64,000 bases of DNA from Siphonodentalium dalli (Eukaryota; Mollusca; Scaphopoda; Gadilida; Siphonodentaliidae), in NCBI GenBank assembly GCA_032622095.1, contig CP136068.1, forward strand, positions 184,018,796-184,082,795. The letters are read 5' to 3'. Numbering within the stretch: position 1 is the first letter of the stretch; each line of letters starts with the position of its first letter. This document shows, piece after piece, positions 23,985 to 35,099 of the stretch. Below the pieces are notes generated by a model. The model saw only the letters and a program-made list of their open reading frames with translations, had not been told where the DNA came from and did no database searches. The position numbers were made by a program, and so were the translations under genes.

Positions 23985-25960
23985 TACCGCCTTCCTGATA
24001 ATTAGGCCCAGTTGACCCTCGGTTGACCACCTACAGATATCCTGGGGGATGGCAAATAATAAAACGACCAATTTTGAAGGAAATTTCGTATAGTTTGAGT
24101 ATTTAGTGGCACAAGCTGTCGCTATATACCCACATAATCACCATTCCTATCCGCCTTACCGAAAACCCGGACCAGTTGATCCTCGGTTGACCACCTACAT
24201 ATATCCTGGGTGATGGCAAATAAGAAATCGACCAATTTTGAAGGAAACTTCGTATAGTTTGAGTATTTAGTGGCACAAGCTGTCGCTATATGCCCATATA
24301 ATCACCATTCCTACCCGCCTTACATAAAACCCGGACAAGTTGACCCTCGGTTGACCACCTACAGATATCCTGGGGGATGGCAAATAATAAAACGACCAAT
24401 TTTGAAGGAAATTTCGTATAGTTTGAGTATTTAGTGGCACAAGCTGTCGCTATATGCCCACATAATCACCATTCCTATCCGCCTTACCGAAAACCCGGAC
24501 CAGTTGATCCTCGGTTGACCACCTACATATATCCTGGGTGATGGCAAATAAGAAATCGACCAATTTTGAAGGAAACTTCGTATAGTTTGAGTATTTAGTG
24601 GCACAAGCTGTCGCTATATGCCCATATAATCACCATTCCTACCCGCTTTACATAAAACCCGGACCAGTTGACCCTCGGTTGATCACCTACAGATATCCTG
24701 GGGGATGACAAATAAGAAATCGACAAATTTTGAAGGAAATTTCGTATAGTTTGAGTATTTAGTGGCACAAGCTGTCGCTATATGCCCACATAATCACCAT
24801 TCCTATCCGCCTTACCGAAAACCCGGACCAGTTGATCCTCGGTTGACCACCTACATATATCCTGGGTGATGGCAAATAAGAAATCGACCAATTTTGAAGG
24901 AAACTTCGTATAGTTTGAGTATTTAGTGGCACAAGCTGTCGCTATATGCCCATATAATCACCATTCCTACCCGCCTTACATAAAACCCGGACCAGTTGAC
25001 CCTCGGTTGATCACCTACAGATATCCTGGGGGATGACAAATAAGAAATCGACAAATTTTGAAGGAAATTTCGTATAGTTTGAGTATTTAGTGGCACAAGC
25101 TGTCGCTATATGCCCACATAATCACCATTCCTATCCGCCTTACCGAAAACCCGGACCAGTTGATCCTCGGTTGACCACCTACATATATCCTGGGTGATGG
25201 CAAATAAGAAATTGACAAATTTTCAAGGAAATTTCATATAGTTTGAGTATTTAGTGGCACACGCTGTCGCTATATGCCCACATAATCACCATTCGTACCC
25301 GCCCTACCGAAAACGGGGCCCAGTTAACCCTCGGTTGACCACCGACAGATATCCAGAGGGATTGCAAATAAGAAATTGACAAATTTTCAAGGAAATTTCA
25401 TATAGTTTGAGTATTTAGTGGCACAAGCTGTCGCTATATGCCCACATAATCACCATTCGTACCCGCCCTACCGAAAACGGGGCCCAGTTAACCCTCGGTT
25501 GACCACCGACAGATATCCAGAGGGATTGCAAATAAGAAATCGACCAATTTTGAAGGGAATTTCGTATAGTTTGAGTATTTAGTGGCACAAGCTGTCGCTA
25601 TATGCCCACATAATCACCATTCGTACCCGCCCTACCGAAAACTGAGCCCAGTTGACTATCGGTTGACCACCTACATATATCCTGGGGATGGCAAATAAGA
25701 AAATCGACCAATTTTGAAGGGAATTTCGTATAGTTTGAGTATTTAGTGGCACAAGCTGTCGCTATATGGCCACATAATCACGACTCCTACCCGGCTTACC
25801 GAAAACTTGGCACAGTTGACCCTCGGTTGACCACAGGACAGAAATCCTGGGGGTGGCAAATACGAAATCGACCAATTTTGAAGGGAATTTCTTATAGTTA
25901 GAGTAATTAGTGGTACAAGCTGTGGCTATATTCCCACACAATCACGACTCCTACCCGTCA
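23985..25960 (+). repeat. 164 bp satellite array, about 12 units
   Basis: The motif TAGTTTGAGTATTTAGTGGC starts at 24091, 24255, 24419, 24583, 24747, 24911, 25075, 25239, 25403, 25567, 25731 and (as TAGTTAGAGTAATTAGTGG) 25895, an exact 164 base period. Other unit landmarks are CCTCGGTTGACCACCTAC, ATATCCTGGG and ACAAGCTGTCGCTATAT. From 24.1 to 25.2 kb, units alternate between two variants (CAGATATCCTGGGGGATGG and CATATATCCTGGGTGATGG), so the older repeating unit there is a 328 base dimer. The edges are more diverged than the centre. Confidence 0.95.
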
Positions 25961-27001
25961 TGATATTATTCACGTAATATAATATACATTCCATTTCCGT
26001 TCATTGCATCACGCACATGTAACACATATACATGTACAGACAATGATTTTGTTTTCAATGATTGACTACGTGAAGATACGATGGAATTAATTAAAAATGA
26101 ACGAACGCTCTTTATTCGTGTTAACTTACGTATGGCGAAAAGCGACACGCAGTGTGGTGCATCAGTTAATGAAACTAGGAAGTGTGTGTGCATTTTAAAT
26201 TTTGGGGACATTGAGATTGAAAAAAGAGGATATGAGGGAAGAATATTATACTTTGTGCCAAGTTATACGTATTTGTTATTAGGAAGTGATGAAGGGAGGA
26301 ATTTTGTATGTGTTTATGCCGTTGAACTATTGAATTATGTGGGGGTATATATGTGTATGGATTTGTTTTTTAGTATTCGTTCCGATGGGCACTAATATAT
26401 ACCGATACCCCGTTACAATATGGAATATTGGGGGATTGATATCGGGTTCGAGCGAAGACCTAGTGCCTACCTTGAGATATGGGGTGCGTTCGAAGCGTGC
26501 TCGGAGCAAGGTTCCTGGCTGCGCGGCGCGGGGGAAAACCTGAGGGGCGGGGGCAGAAGAGTGACAAATTTCTAGCATATTAGTAAACTATTATATAATA
26601 TATTTATAGATGATTATTTTTTGAGAGCTCTTTCACTTGTCTGAGAGAAAATTAATTTTCTAAGTGGAAAATTGTAGGTTGGAAAAATAGAGCATTTTCA
26701 CAAAAGTGAAAACAAAATTAAGTTCGATTTGAAAAGGCTAAAATTTTAACCACTTTTGGACTTCCATTCCTTCAAACTCCTGTCCCCGTTTCGCGTGTGG
26801 CAAAAGGAGAATAGAGCAGAATGAGTATTTGAGATGCCTTTCCTCGGAGTTTATTCTCGTTCTGTGGCGAGATATAGGTGGATTAACCACGATTAGGCTG
26901 TATAACAGATTAGCCACCAGAACATCGCTCTATGGCGGAAATCTCAGGTGGATAAACCACAGGCAACTCCGCTCCTCCGAGTCTATTGCTAGACTAAACC
27001 A
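25961..27001. other. No gene recognised
   Basis: Short ORFs near 26081-26578 have no family motif. GGTGGATTAACCACGATTAG (26876) and GGTGGATAAACCACAGG (26948) form a small direct repeat. GC content rises towards 27.0 kb. Confidence 0.35.
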
Positions 27002-27080
27002 TTCGCGCCAAAAATTGTCTTGACGTGCAGGGAACGCCAGCCATATGGTAGCTGATTGGCTATTCATTAAAGCCGCCAAT
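27002..27080 (+). promoter_or_regulatory. Promoter-like cluster: E2F-type and CCAAT-type sites
   Basis: TTCGCGCCAAAAA (27002-27014) matches an E2F-type site on the other strand. GCTGATTGGCT (27051-27061) is an inverted CCAAT box and GCCAAT (27075-27080) a direct one. Closely spaced E2F and CCAAT sites are usual in proliferation-linked animal promoters, but no transcript can be attached here. Confidence 0.25.
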
Positions 27081-28559
27081 TTTCCTGATACGCGCTTAGA
27101 CTGACAACCGTCGACTGTAACACAATTGGAGAACCTCGTTTACGATTTAACCACGCCTCCGTAATTACTTCCTAGGTACTGTCTTAAGCCTTACAAGCGC
27201 TGGTGGCTGGGCGATTTATGAGGCTGTGAGCTACAGCGAGTGCGTGGTGCTAATTGCCAGAATTGTTTGGGCATAAAATAAAAAATGATATATAAAGGAG
27301 GGGAACAAAATAATGTTTTGATATGATTTAAGACTGACTCAATGCATGTTCCAGGACACGTCTGCACACAATAAAAATTAATAATGTGCCAGACAAAAAT
27401 GATGCGAAACACCAGCCAGACATGTCAGTTTCTCAAAAGCAATCATAACATAAATGACGTCCGAAAGCAGTGCACGTGCTATTAAGATTTTGCCATAAAG
27501 TGACAACCATTCAATTGAGTTAAGCGTCGGCTCTTTTATTTGATGTACCGATGTGACGTCACGCAAAGGAAGCCAAACAAACTGTTCTTAAAGTATAATG
27601 GTGTATAGTTTAGAGTGTAACATTAAGCCGATGGCCATTTCGATTCGCCGGGACAAGCGCCCGTGTTATTCAAGCTGATATGTTTGTCTTAAGGAAGTCA
27701 TATACTAATGGATGTCACATCCTATAATGGATGTGTCGGATAAACACACAGGAAACGAGTCTGCATTTCATTTGATTTTTTCACACGTTTGATCCGCGAA
27801 GGCATTGGTAATCGACACTAGAGAAATAATATAGTCTAGTTGTTGCAAAATATAACACAATGAGCTTTAATAACACGGAAGTGATAAACTTATATGCCTT
27901 TGGGAAGAAATATATATTGTTTAAACTGTTAGTACTTCCAACCAACTATTTGCATGGATCCATGCATCGACTAATAGCAATATATTTTGCTCTCTAATTT
28001 CAATTATGTATTTTAAGTCACCATTACGTTTGACTTTGTACATTCAACGATGCCGGTTTATGTAGTCGAATCTCGACAGAGTCTATAATACACATGTCAG
28101 ACAAACTTCTCCTTCAAATCTAACTTCCCCATGTCGGATTTCTTGATACCTTGTACATAATTATGGTAAAGGATGAGTAGAATCGGCGGTGACTTGTTTG
28201 CATCATTGTTCTGTTTTCTTGTCCCTCTTGATTTCGGAAACGAAAGTTATTTTAGCTTCCAAAATATATGTAAGCTATATTAACCTACCTTTGTTTGAAC
28301 AAACATGTATTCCTTGTAATCCTGTCAATATTGAAGTTTTAGTGACTTTTGTTGTACGGTCTGATCTAACGTAAACATCGTTCATTGTTAGTTTTCGGCT
28401 TCGGAAAAGGGCCAAATATCACCGTTGATTTATCGTTAGAATCCGACTCAATTTTGTTTTATTTAACGACAGTCACTATTACAAGATACATACGCACACC
28501 TAGGCATCTTTAAAATCTCGGAAAGAAGTTATATTATCGTGTTAAACAGCGTTTTATAA
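27081..28559. other. No gene recognised
   Basis: No supported ORF, RNA gene or repeat. It may include intron or upstream sequence of the gene at 28915. Confidence 0.35.
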
Positions 28560-28914
28560 CGAGTGAAAATGCACCACCGAGAGGTTCTTTTGTTTGGTAA
28601 GGGGACGTCCTTGAACTTCGTTCGCTGCAACGCGATTGGTCAGTTACCGCTGTCTGTCAATAATCTGAGGTTCGTCAATTCACGCTACTGCCCAGCGGCG
28701 ATAACCACGCCTGTCATAAATTGCCAGACTGAATTATAGCAGGTCATTTCTCTAGCTGCGGGTGGAGCGAACAAGTCAGATTTTATTTGGCTTAATTGGT
28801 TCCTCGTTTGCTAGAGCGTCTAAACGAGTGAGTTGTGCGGTCGCGACCCCGGTTGTAACTGCCCTCGTGGAGACGCCAGACTGAGATGGTTTTGGATTAG
28901 GCTCAGGACGGATT
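28560..28914 (+). promoter_or_regulatory. GC-richer region upstream of the SWS/TPS-RD gene
   Basis: Base composition changes from AT-rich to balanced. An inverted CCAAT box (CGCGATTGGTCAG, 28631) lies about 280 bases before the ATG at 28915. The ATG is preceded by an out-of-frame ATG at 28885 followed shortly by a stop. Likely promoter and 5' UTR by position only. Confidence 0.3.
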
Positions 28915-29706
28915 ATGGAGCTAATCCCTGAGGCCGCGTTGGCTGCTATTCAGAAAAGCCGGTTAGTCGACGCTGTTAGTTGGTCTCTCCAAGCTAACAG
29001 GGGCTCTCTGGTTCTCTGTATAGAATTCCGGACAGAAGAAGCTGGTACCCAGAAGTCTTCTGCCGAGAACAGGAACGCCAAGACCCGTTGTACAATGAAG
29101 AAGGGGCCTCCCAAAAGAAAGACACCCTCACATAAAAGAAGGGACGCTGCCAGACGGGCGAAATGGAAGAAGCAGAAGGGGGTGACTGTTGATCGGCCAG
29201 TCGCCCCTTCCCGTGTGGCTCAGCCGTCCAAAGTCATAGCCGGCGGGTCGAAGTTGTCTGAGAGACGCCCAGACGACTCGACCTGCATGGAGACTGACGA
29301 CATAGCACCAACTAGCAGGGATTCCGTGGATCTGCCGGAGGTCCCTGCTGTCGTCGTCGAGGCTAGCGGAGACAGGGACGTGGATACCACCCCAGATGTT
29401 CCTGCCGCCAGCTTCGACGTGGAACTGGACAGTTATACACCTCGGACACCGGATTACCAAAACATCCCGGTGTCCCCCAGCTCCACCAGCACCAACAACA
29501 ACGTCATCAGCACAGACACCACTCTGTCTGTAGAAGAAATCCTCGCTGAATCTAGAAGACACCGGAAAGAGCAAGAAGAGACAGTCCAACGAATCATTCA
29601 GCAATATCAACAGAGACATCCTTCACCTACACCATCTCCACAATCTTCAACAGAAAAGCCGACCCAAAAAAGAAAAGAAAGAAGAAAAAATAACCATCTA
29701 TCATAA
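28915..29706 (+). CDS. Unrecognised basic protein with SWS, TPS-RD and TPDYQ motifs (copy 1)
   Basis: An intact single-exon ORF of 263 codons starts at ATG 28915, the first in-frame ATG after upstream stops. Visible layout: a predicted helix then beta-like segment with SWSLQANRG (residues 22-30) and hydrophobic LVLCIEF; a strongly basic stretch RKTPSHKRRDAARRAKWKK (68-86); an acidic/Ser-Thr-rich disordered middle; TPRTPDYQ (175-182); LSVEEIL (204-210) leading into a Glu/Arg/Gln-rich coiled-coil-like helix; and a Pro/Ser/Lys-rich tail. An AATAAA lies at 29739-29744. A paralogue follows at 29880. The basic TPS-x-x-RRD-x-x-R block may bind nucleic acid, but that is inference; I do not know a function. 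Confidence 0.6.
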   Translation: MELIPEAALAAIQKSRLVDAVSWSLQANRGSLVLCIEFRTEEAGTQKSSAENRNAKTRCTMKKGPPKRKTPSHKRRDAARRAKWKKQKGVTVDRPVAPSRVAQPSKVIAGGSKLSERRPDDSTCMETDDIAPTSRDSVDLPEVPAVVVEASGDRDVDTTPDVPAASFDVELDSYTPRTPDYQNIPVSPSSTSTNNNVISTDTTLSVEEILAESRRHRKEQEETVQRIIQQYQQRHPSPTPSPQSSTEKPTQKRKERRKNNHLS

Positions 29707-29879
29707 AAATGCTCACTTTTTTTTTTTGATTCATTACAAATAAAGGCATAAAAATGAGGGGTTAAGGAGAGGTGCCACTCGGCCCTTTCGAGAATCCCGG
29801 GCCAGCCACCCAAATTACTATCTCACAGCAGGTCATTCGCAGTCGGACCTCCAGAGAGCTTGGATCGCCACCTCTCAGG

Positions 29880-30590
29880 ATGAACTCGCCACCGCTAATC
29901 CCAATTAGTGTCATCAGCATGCTGGAAGCCCTGCATGTCACGCCTTGTTTGAGCTGGTCATTCCACGCTCACAAAGGCGGATACCAGCTGATTCTGGACT
30001 TCCAGTCCGGCCCGGCAAAGCTCTTTTCAGGGCTCCCTACCGGGAAGGGCTCGGATATTACCGAATCAGCTCGGAAGCCTCGACAGAAGATGAGAAAGAA
30101 GAAAAAGAAAACACCATCGATGAAAAAGAGAGATGCCGAAAGACTCACTGCATGGAAAGCGAAGAAATCGACCGGAACTTCACCAGTCGACCCCGCCCAT
30201 CCAGCTGAGAACCCGGCCCAGTCTGTCGTCCAGGAGATGGAACCACCACCACCACCAGCATCACCACCATGACCAGACGAGGATACCGATACTGAAGACG
30301 AAGACGAGGACCCCTCCGACTTCGTTCCGAAGACACCGGATTACCAAGAGAAAGAGCCAGAGACTTCACCCTCAACCGAAGACTCGGCCGCCCAAGTCAT
30401 GAGGCACATCGACCTAAGTACCATCAACGTAGACGACATCCTGAAGAAAATGTATGATGACGAGTACGTCAGATCTTCTCTGCCGATCTCACCTCTTCCT
30501 TCATCATCATCATCAAGATCTTCCACTTCACCACCACCGAAGAAGAAGAAAAAGAAGGAAGACAAGAAAAAGAAAAAGAACAAAAGCTAA
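29880..30590 (+). pseudogene. Paralogue of the 28.9 kb gene, interrupted by an in-frame TGA (copy 2)
   Basis: The ATG at 29880 opens 130 codons ending at TGA 30270-30272, but the same frame then continues to TAA 30588-30590. Before the TGA are LSWSFHAHKGG (residues 24-34), LILDF, and KKKTPSMKKRDAERLTAWKAKK-like sequence (75-96), aligned with copy 1. After it come an acidic run, FVPKTPDYQEKEPE, LSTINVDDILKKMY and a Ser-rich then Lys-rich end, again parallel to copy 1 (TPRTPDYQ, LSVEEIL). One substitution therefore divides an otherwise collinear protein. Options are a pseudogene, stop readthrough or a sequencing error. The lysine-rich end continues in another frame into a Pro-rich segment (next entry). 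Confidence 0.6.
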
Positions 30591-31032
30591 GAACCCAACC
30601 TCACCTGACCCTCCTGAGCCAAGGCCTAGACTGGTACTCACAAAACCAAGAAAATCCAAGACAGGGCGTAAGGGCGACCTCCGGGTGAGCCCACCACCGT
30701 CCTCGTGCCGCCCTGCGGGCGGGCACGCAAATCCTTTCTCTGCTCTGCTAGCAGGTTAGAATCAGAATCAGAATCATCATCCTGTGAGTCATCACCACCA
30801 AAAAAGAAGCGAAAAGAATCCAAAAAGAAAAAGAAAAAGAAAAAAGAAAAGAAAAAATCTCTTAACAGCTAGAATCCCACTTCACCTGATCCTCCTGAGC
30901 CACGACCTAGACAGATTACCTACAAATCCAAGAAAATTCAAGACAGGGCGTAAGGGCGACCTCCGGGTGAACCCACACCGTCCTCGTGCAGCCCTTCGGG
31001 CGGGCACGCAAATCCTGTTCCTGCAGCAGGTT
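30591..31032 (+). repeat. Tandem duplication of a Pro-rich coding tail
   Basis: Two ~170 base copies, 30592-30757 and 30867-31032, share ACCCTCCTGAGCCAAGGCCT/GATCCTCCTGAGCCACGACC, AAGACAGGGCGTAAGGGCGA, CCTCCGGGTGA and GGGCGGGCACGCAAATCC, and both end GCAGGTTAG. Each is preceded by a lysine-codon-rich run. In one frame both read N-P-T-S-P-D-P-P-E-P-R-P-R, which suggests a former coding end of copy 2 (or a third paralogue) duplicated with its lysine-rich stretch. Confidence 0.6.
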
Positions 31033-31050
31033 AGACATTCACACGCCGAT

Positions 31051-31362
31051 ATGTCTGACAACAAGGAACGACGTGTTTCAAATTTGGTGGACTTACCACC
31101 AGAATTCGCTGGATTTTTCTTCAATTCTACTTGTACTTCATTGAAATCGCGACAACAAGAATACAAGTACTTTAGTGAAGGCTACATACATTCAGTTTCA
31201 ATGTTTATTTGCGACGACAAGCTCTTTATTGGGGCAAATTACCACCGAAGCTTGATGAAAAATGAACCTGCACATGGCGTCGATTTTGAGATAAATTGTT
31301 CGATAATTTCGGATATTCACTGTTCTTGTCAAGCTGGATATGTAGCACATAATAAATATTAA
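31051..31362 (+). CDS. SWIM-type zinc finger-like fragment
   Basis: The 103-codon ORF from ATG 31051 reads as a globular segment: GYIHSVSMFICDDKLFIGA followed by a polar region and DIHCSCQAGY. The C-x-C-x-AG pattern after a beta-rich segment resembles the start of a SWIM zinc finger (C-x-C ... C-x-H) as found in SWIM/YqaJ-recombinase-type proteins of invertebrates. The ORF stops before the expected C-x-H half, so it is truncated, or the second half lies in an exon I cannot place. It is 18 bases downstream of the duplicated tail. Assignment is from memory of the family pattern only. Confidence 0.35.
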   Translation: MSDNKERRVSNLVDLPPEFAGFFFNSTCTSLKSRQQEYKYFSEGYIHSVSMFICDDKLFIGANYHRSLMKNEPAHGVDFEINCSIISDIHCSCQAGYVAHNKY

Positions 31363-32407
31363 ATGTTATTATAATATATCTCTTCACAATAGACACACGA
31401 TCTATCAATTTATCGATGGTGTACCATAAAATTTCCCTATTTCGAAAAAATTCGAGGACTTGTATGTTTTCATCCGTTGTAGTCAGTTTTTTGTACTTTT
31501 TCGAAGATGCACCATACTGGTATCAAAAAGTGTTCCATGTCATAATTGATTGTTTCTGGATAACTGATTGTTTTTTTCTCGATAATGATACATATTCTAA
31601 TAGATGGGCAATATTGGATCCTATACTGGATTTATGAACGTGAACGTATTGATCATATATGGAGATGGTTTTGTCATCGACCGCCTTCAACCTCTTTGAC
31701 TAAACATCTCTATATACGTACGTAGCCGCCCACCATCCTTCTCGATACACCAAAGTATCTGATTTTTTTTTCTTTATTAACTCCTTAGTCACTAATTTAG
31801 AATTTGAAAATACCACGCCTATATACAGAAAGTGGGGGCAATTCCATAGACATAGGTTCCAATACATACGGCATATATTGCTATATAGTGTTTATATATG
31901 TCCTAGAATAATATAGGGACAGTTTGTCGTGTGTATGGAGCCTCTGTGTGTTGTAACTTGTAATAATTTTCAATTTTCAAATGACGTAGAGCAGACCACC
32001 CTATGTACATCTGTACAATATATAATAATCCTTTTATTTCAGACAAAAAGAACGCCCTTATCCCTGCCACGTGGGTGTGTATGGGCTATATAAAAACATG
32101 ACTTAAATATCTAAGGAATTAATAAAGACATTTAAATTTAAAAAAAATAAAAACGTTATAATAACAATTAATAATCTTCATAATTGGCACATTTCGCGTA
32201 TAGAACAAACATGTTTCAGTATATTGAGAAATTATTTTTCATATGACAGTTCCCTAATATTCCATTGGTCTGTCATAATGTTTGTGTATGTAAGTCCACG
32301 TATAAATGCCATGAATACCATTTATTCACAAAATATACCAATAAATGCTGTATAATGTACCAAATCTAACCATCACAAATCCGAAAGCTATCAGGAAAAG
32401 GCACCCT
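31363..32407. other. No gene recognised
   Basis: AT-rich. No motif-bearing ORF. The right end abuts the 3' end of the minus-strand non-LTR relic. Confidence 0.4.
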
Positions 32408-34960
32408 ATATATATCTTTATTGCCTCCTGTGAGGAGAGATTATACAAACAGTATAAAGGAAGAATATACACACAATCATAAATAATAAATAATACATAT
32501 ATACAATAGAAAGAAAGATGCGTGCACAAACACAAGTTTTATTTTGTGCATGTTGGATAGCTGACAGTAACTGTTTGTATCATATTCGTGAAAGCTAGTA
32601 TTTACGAACACCCTTTACAATGTTGCAAGAGTGAAAAAGAAAGACAGCAGCATCAATAACAAGGTTCACGGAATTCTGTATATGTCTTGACTGTTCGCAT
32701 ATGCTAGAGTTTCCAAGAAGGAGAGATGCGAATGTGTCCACAGAGAGTGAAGCCAGGAACTCGTAGCCCTGAATGCCGTACACATCGACCACTCTCTCAC
32801 AGAATATATTCCTGAGGTGAATCAACGATTGGGCTCGACAGTCAGATGTTACGTGTAAAATTTCGTTGTTGTAGATCGAGCCACATTGAGCACAACACAG
32901 ACTGTTTGCGTACGTCGTTTTGTTCAGAAGAAGTACCAGATGTCGCAGTTCTTTTGAACGATGGCGATTTCTTGATGTGAGATCCCATACATTCCAGAGA
33001 TTGAGAGGGTCTGGGTGACATCGCAAGAAGAAACTTAGATCTGAATCATTGGCAACAGATTCCGACCAATATGCCCGATAACAGTTTTTAACTTTAGATT
33101 TCACGATATTCTTCCATTCTTGTTTGCCGGGAAACACACCCGTGTCAATGAAGATTAGAACGAAATCGAGCAGACCATATTCCTCGAGAATGGGCATCAC
33201 ATCCATAACGAATCCCGACGACTGTCTTCCAAAAAGAACACGTTGCTGTACTTTAAAGATGAACAGTTCCAGTGGTGTTTGATGGTCAGGATGAAGGTGG
33301 ATTAGGGTTTCGATGAAGATGAGCTTTCTAATATGAATTTCCTTTTCTATGGGTAACATTCCAAGGAGGCTTAGCGATAAATTAGTTCTTGCGCGAACTG
33401 GAAGAGACTGACAATGTTTGACACATATGCGGAGTGTTTTTTCCAGTGTCTGAAGTGCTGTGACATTGTTAAGCGGGAAGAGTTCAGCTCCGTATAACGA
33501 TTTCGGTAATACAACTGACTTCATTATTTTAACGACTGTTCTCGGTGTGCTAGCCTGTAGTGCTCGGCTTCCTGTGGTGGAGAAGTAAGACCGCCTAAGT
33601 TTGTCTGACATTATTTCTGCTCTCACGGTAGAGGTCTGGAATTTTGTCTGTATAATTCCGAGGTGTACACAGTCAGAACTCTCGGTGATGGGTGTACCTC
33701 CAAGATACCAAGATCTAGTCATTGACTTGTGTTGCTGCTTACTTTCGTTGAACACGACTACATGGCTCTTGGAAGACGAAAACACAAAACGCCATTTCAT
33801 ACTGTAGTCGAAACAAATTGAGAGCATCGAGTCCTGGCCATGTTTTGTCAGAGACATGATAGCAATATCATCAGCTGTTGTCGGTGCAGCGCATGCGATA
33901 TTTCCAAATGATAGTCCGTGAGCACTATACGATAATTTTACGAGAAGATCATTCACATAGACGAGATAGAAAAATGGAGATAATACAAACCCCTGACGAG
34001 TACCTTGGCATATGGCGAATGGATCAGAGATGCATCCGTTGTATAATACACGACTATTACAGTCAGTGAGCATGTTTTTGATCAGACGAAGAATGGTTCC
34101 TCCTATGCCGAGGTTGTGAAGTTTCAACAAGAGCGCAGATAGTCAAACTTTGTCAAACGCCTTCTGTGAGTCCGAGAAGCAGGTTTAAACTCGCGATCCC
34201 TTCTTGTAAAATGAAAGACGTCATTGTGCACCCATTACCTTTCTGGAAGCCATTTTGCATCGGATGTGGGAATCCATTGAGAACGGAGCATTCGGATATC
34301 CTATTCAGTATGACATTCTCGAATATTTTATACAAGACTGGTAACAACGTTATAGCACGGTAGCTGTCAGGTCGATCTTTGGGTTTTGGAGATCCCTTGT
34401 ACAGTGGTACTACAATGCCAATTTTCAGCTTCACTGGTATGTGTTCAAGCGTGAGAATATTATTATAGAACAGACACAAAATGTTAAGGAAATGTTGGTC
34501 CGTGTTCATGTGCAACAGATGTTCGTTCACATGAGCATCTGCACCTCCTGCTTTGTTCCGCTTAAGAGAACGGAGCACGTTGATTATCTCTTGCATAGTT
34601 ATCTTTCCAGAGTAAATATCTGGATTGTCGGGAGACATTAACAATAAGTTTTTAATAGTTCTCTCGACATCAGTTTCAAACTCCGGGTCGGTGTGTTTGT
34701 TTGCAGAGAATAGTGTTGCGAAATAAGACTCCCATCCAGAGATAATGTCTTTTTTGATCACGCACCACAATATCTTCGAAAACGATGGCGGATCCAACAG
34801 GGCTTGATTTGTTCCGATCTTTATTCACTTGCTTCCAGAAGGCAACCTGGTCATAAGTAGCGAAATGTTGGTCAAACATGTTCTGCTGATGACATTCAGC
34901 AGCTCGTCGTTTTAATTTAACAGGTGCTGTCATATACTTTGGCCATTTTAGTGTCCCTCT
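32408..34960 (-). pseudogene. Non-LTR retrotransposon relic (RT and C-terminal zinc motif)
   Basis: Three overlapping minus-strand reading frames form one degraded ORF2. 34933-34676 holds the linker (DQVAFWKQVNKDR). 34797-34153 holds early RT motifs (NKAGGADAHV, PDSYRAITLLPVLYKIFE, MQNGFQKGNGC). 34130-32595 (511 codons) holds GTRQGFVLSP, the catalytic-site segment TADDIAIMS, the thumb region, and a C-terminal C-x2-C-x9-H-x4-C (CAQCGSIYNNEILHVTSDC). Frameshifts occur near 34.75 and 34.15 kb, the latter with a TGA beside DSQKAFDKV. The endonuclease is missing, so the copy is 5' truncated. The 3' end carries an (AATAAAGATATATATA)-like tail near 32410. The motif style suggests the CR1/Jockey/I group. 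Confidence 0.85.
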
Positions 34961-35099
34961 TTCCCCAACAAATCATCCCTTGGAGATTACAACACTATGT
35001 GGTCCATTATCTCGAATGTGTACATAGTTTGATTTGATAGTTTTAACTAATAAGCTTATCTAGCACTTCCTAATCCCCTCATCATATTTCCAGTTGTCA

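Noticed and set aside
23985-25960. CRISPR-like array
   Set aside because: Whole 164 base units repeat without unique spacers, and the context is eukaryotic; this is a satellite.
30454-30823. Lys/Arg-rich and Phe-rich ORFs in other frames
   Set aside because: Frame shadows of lysine-codon runs, apart from the proline-rich tail noted separately.
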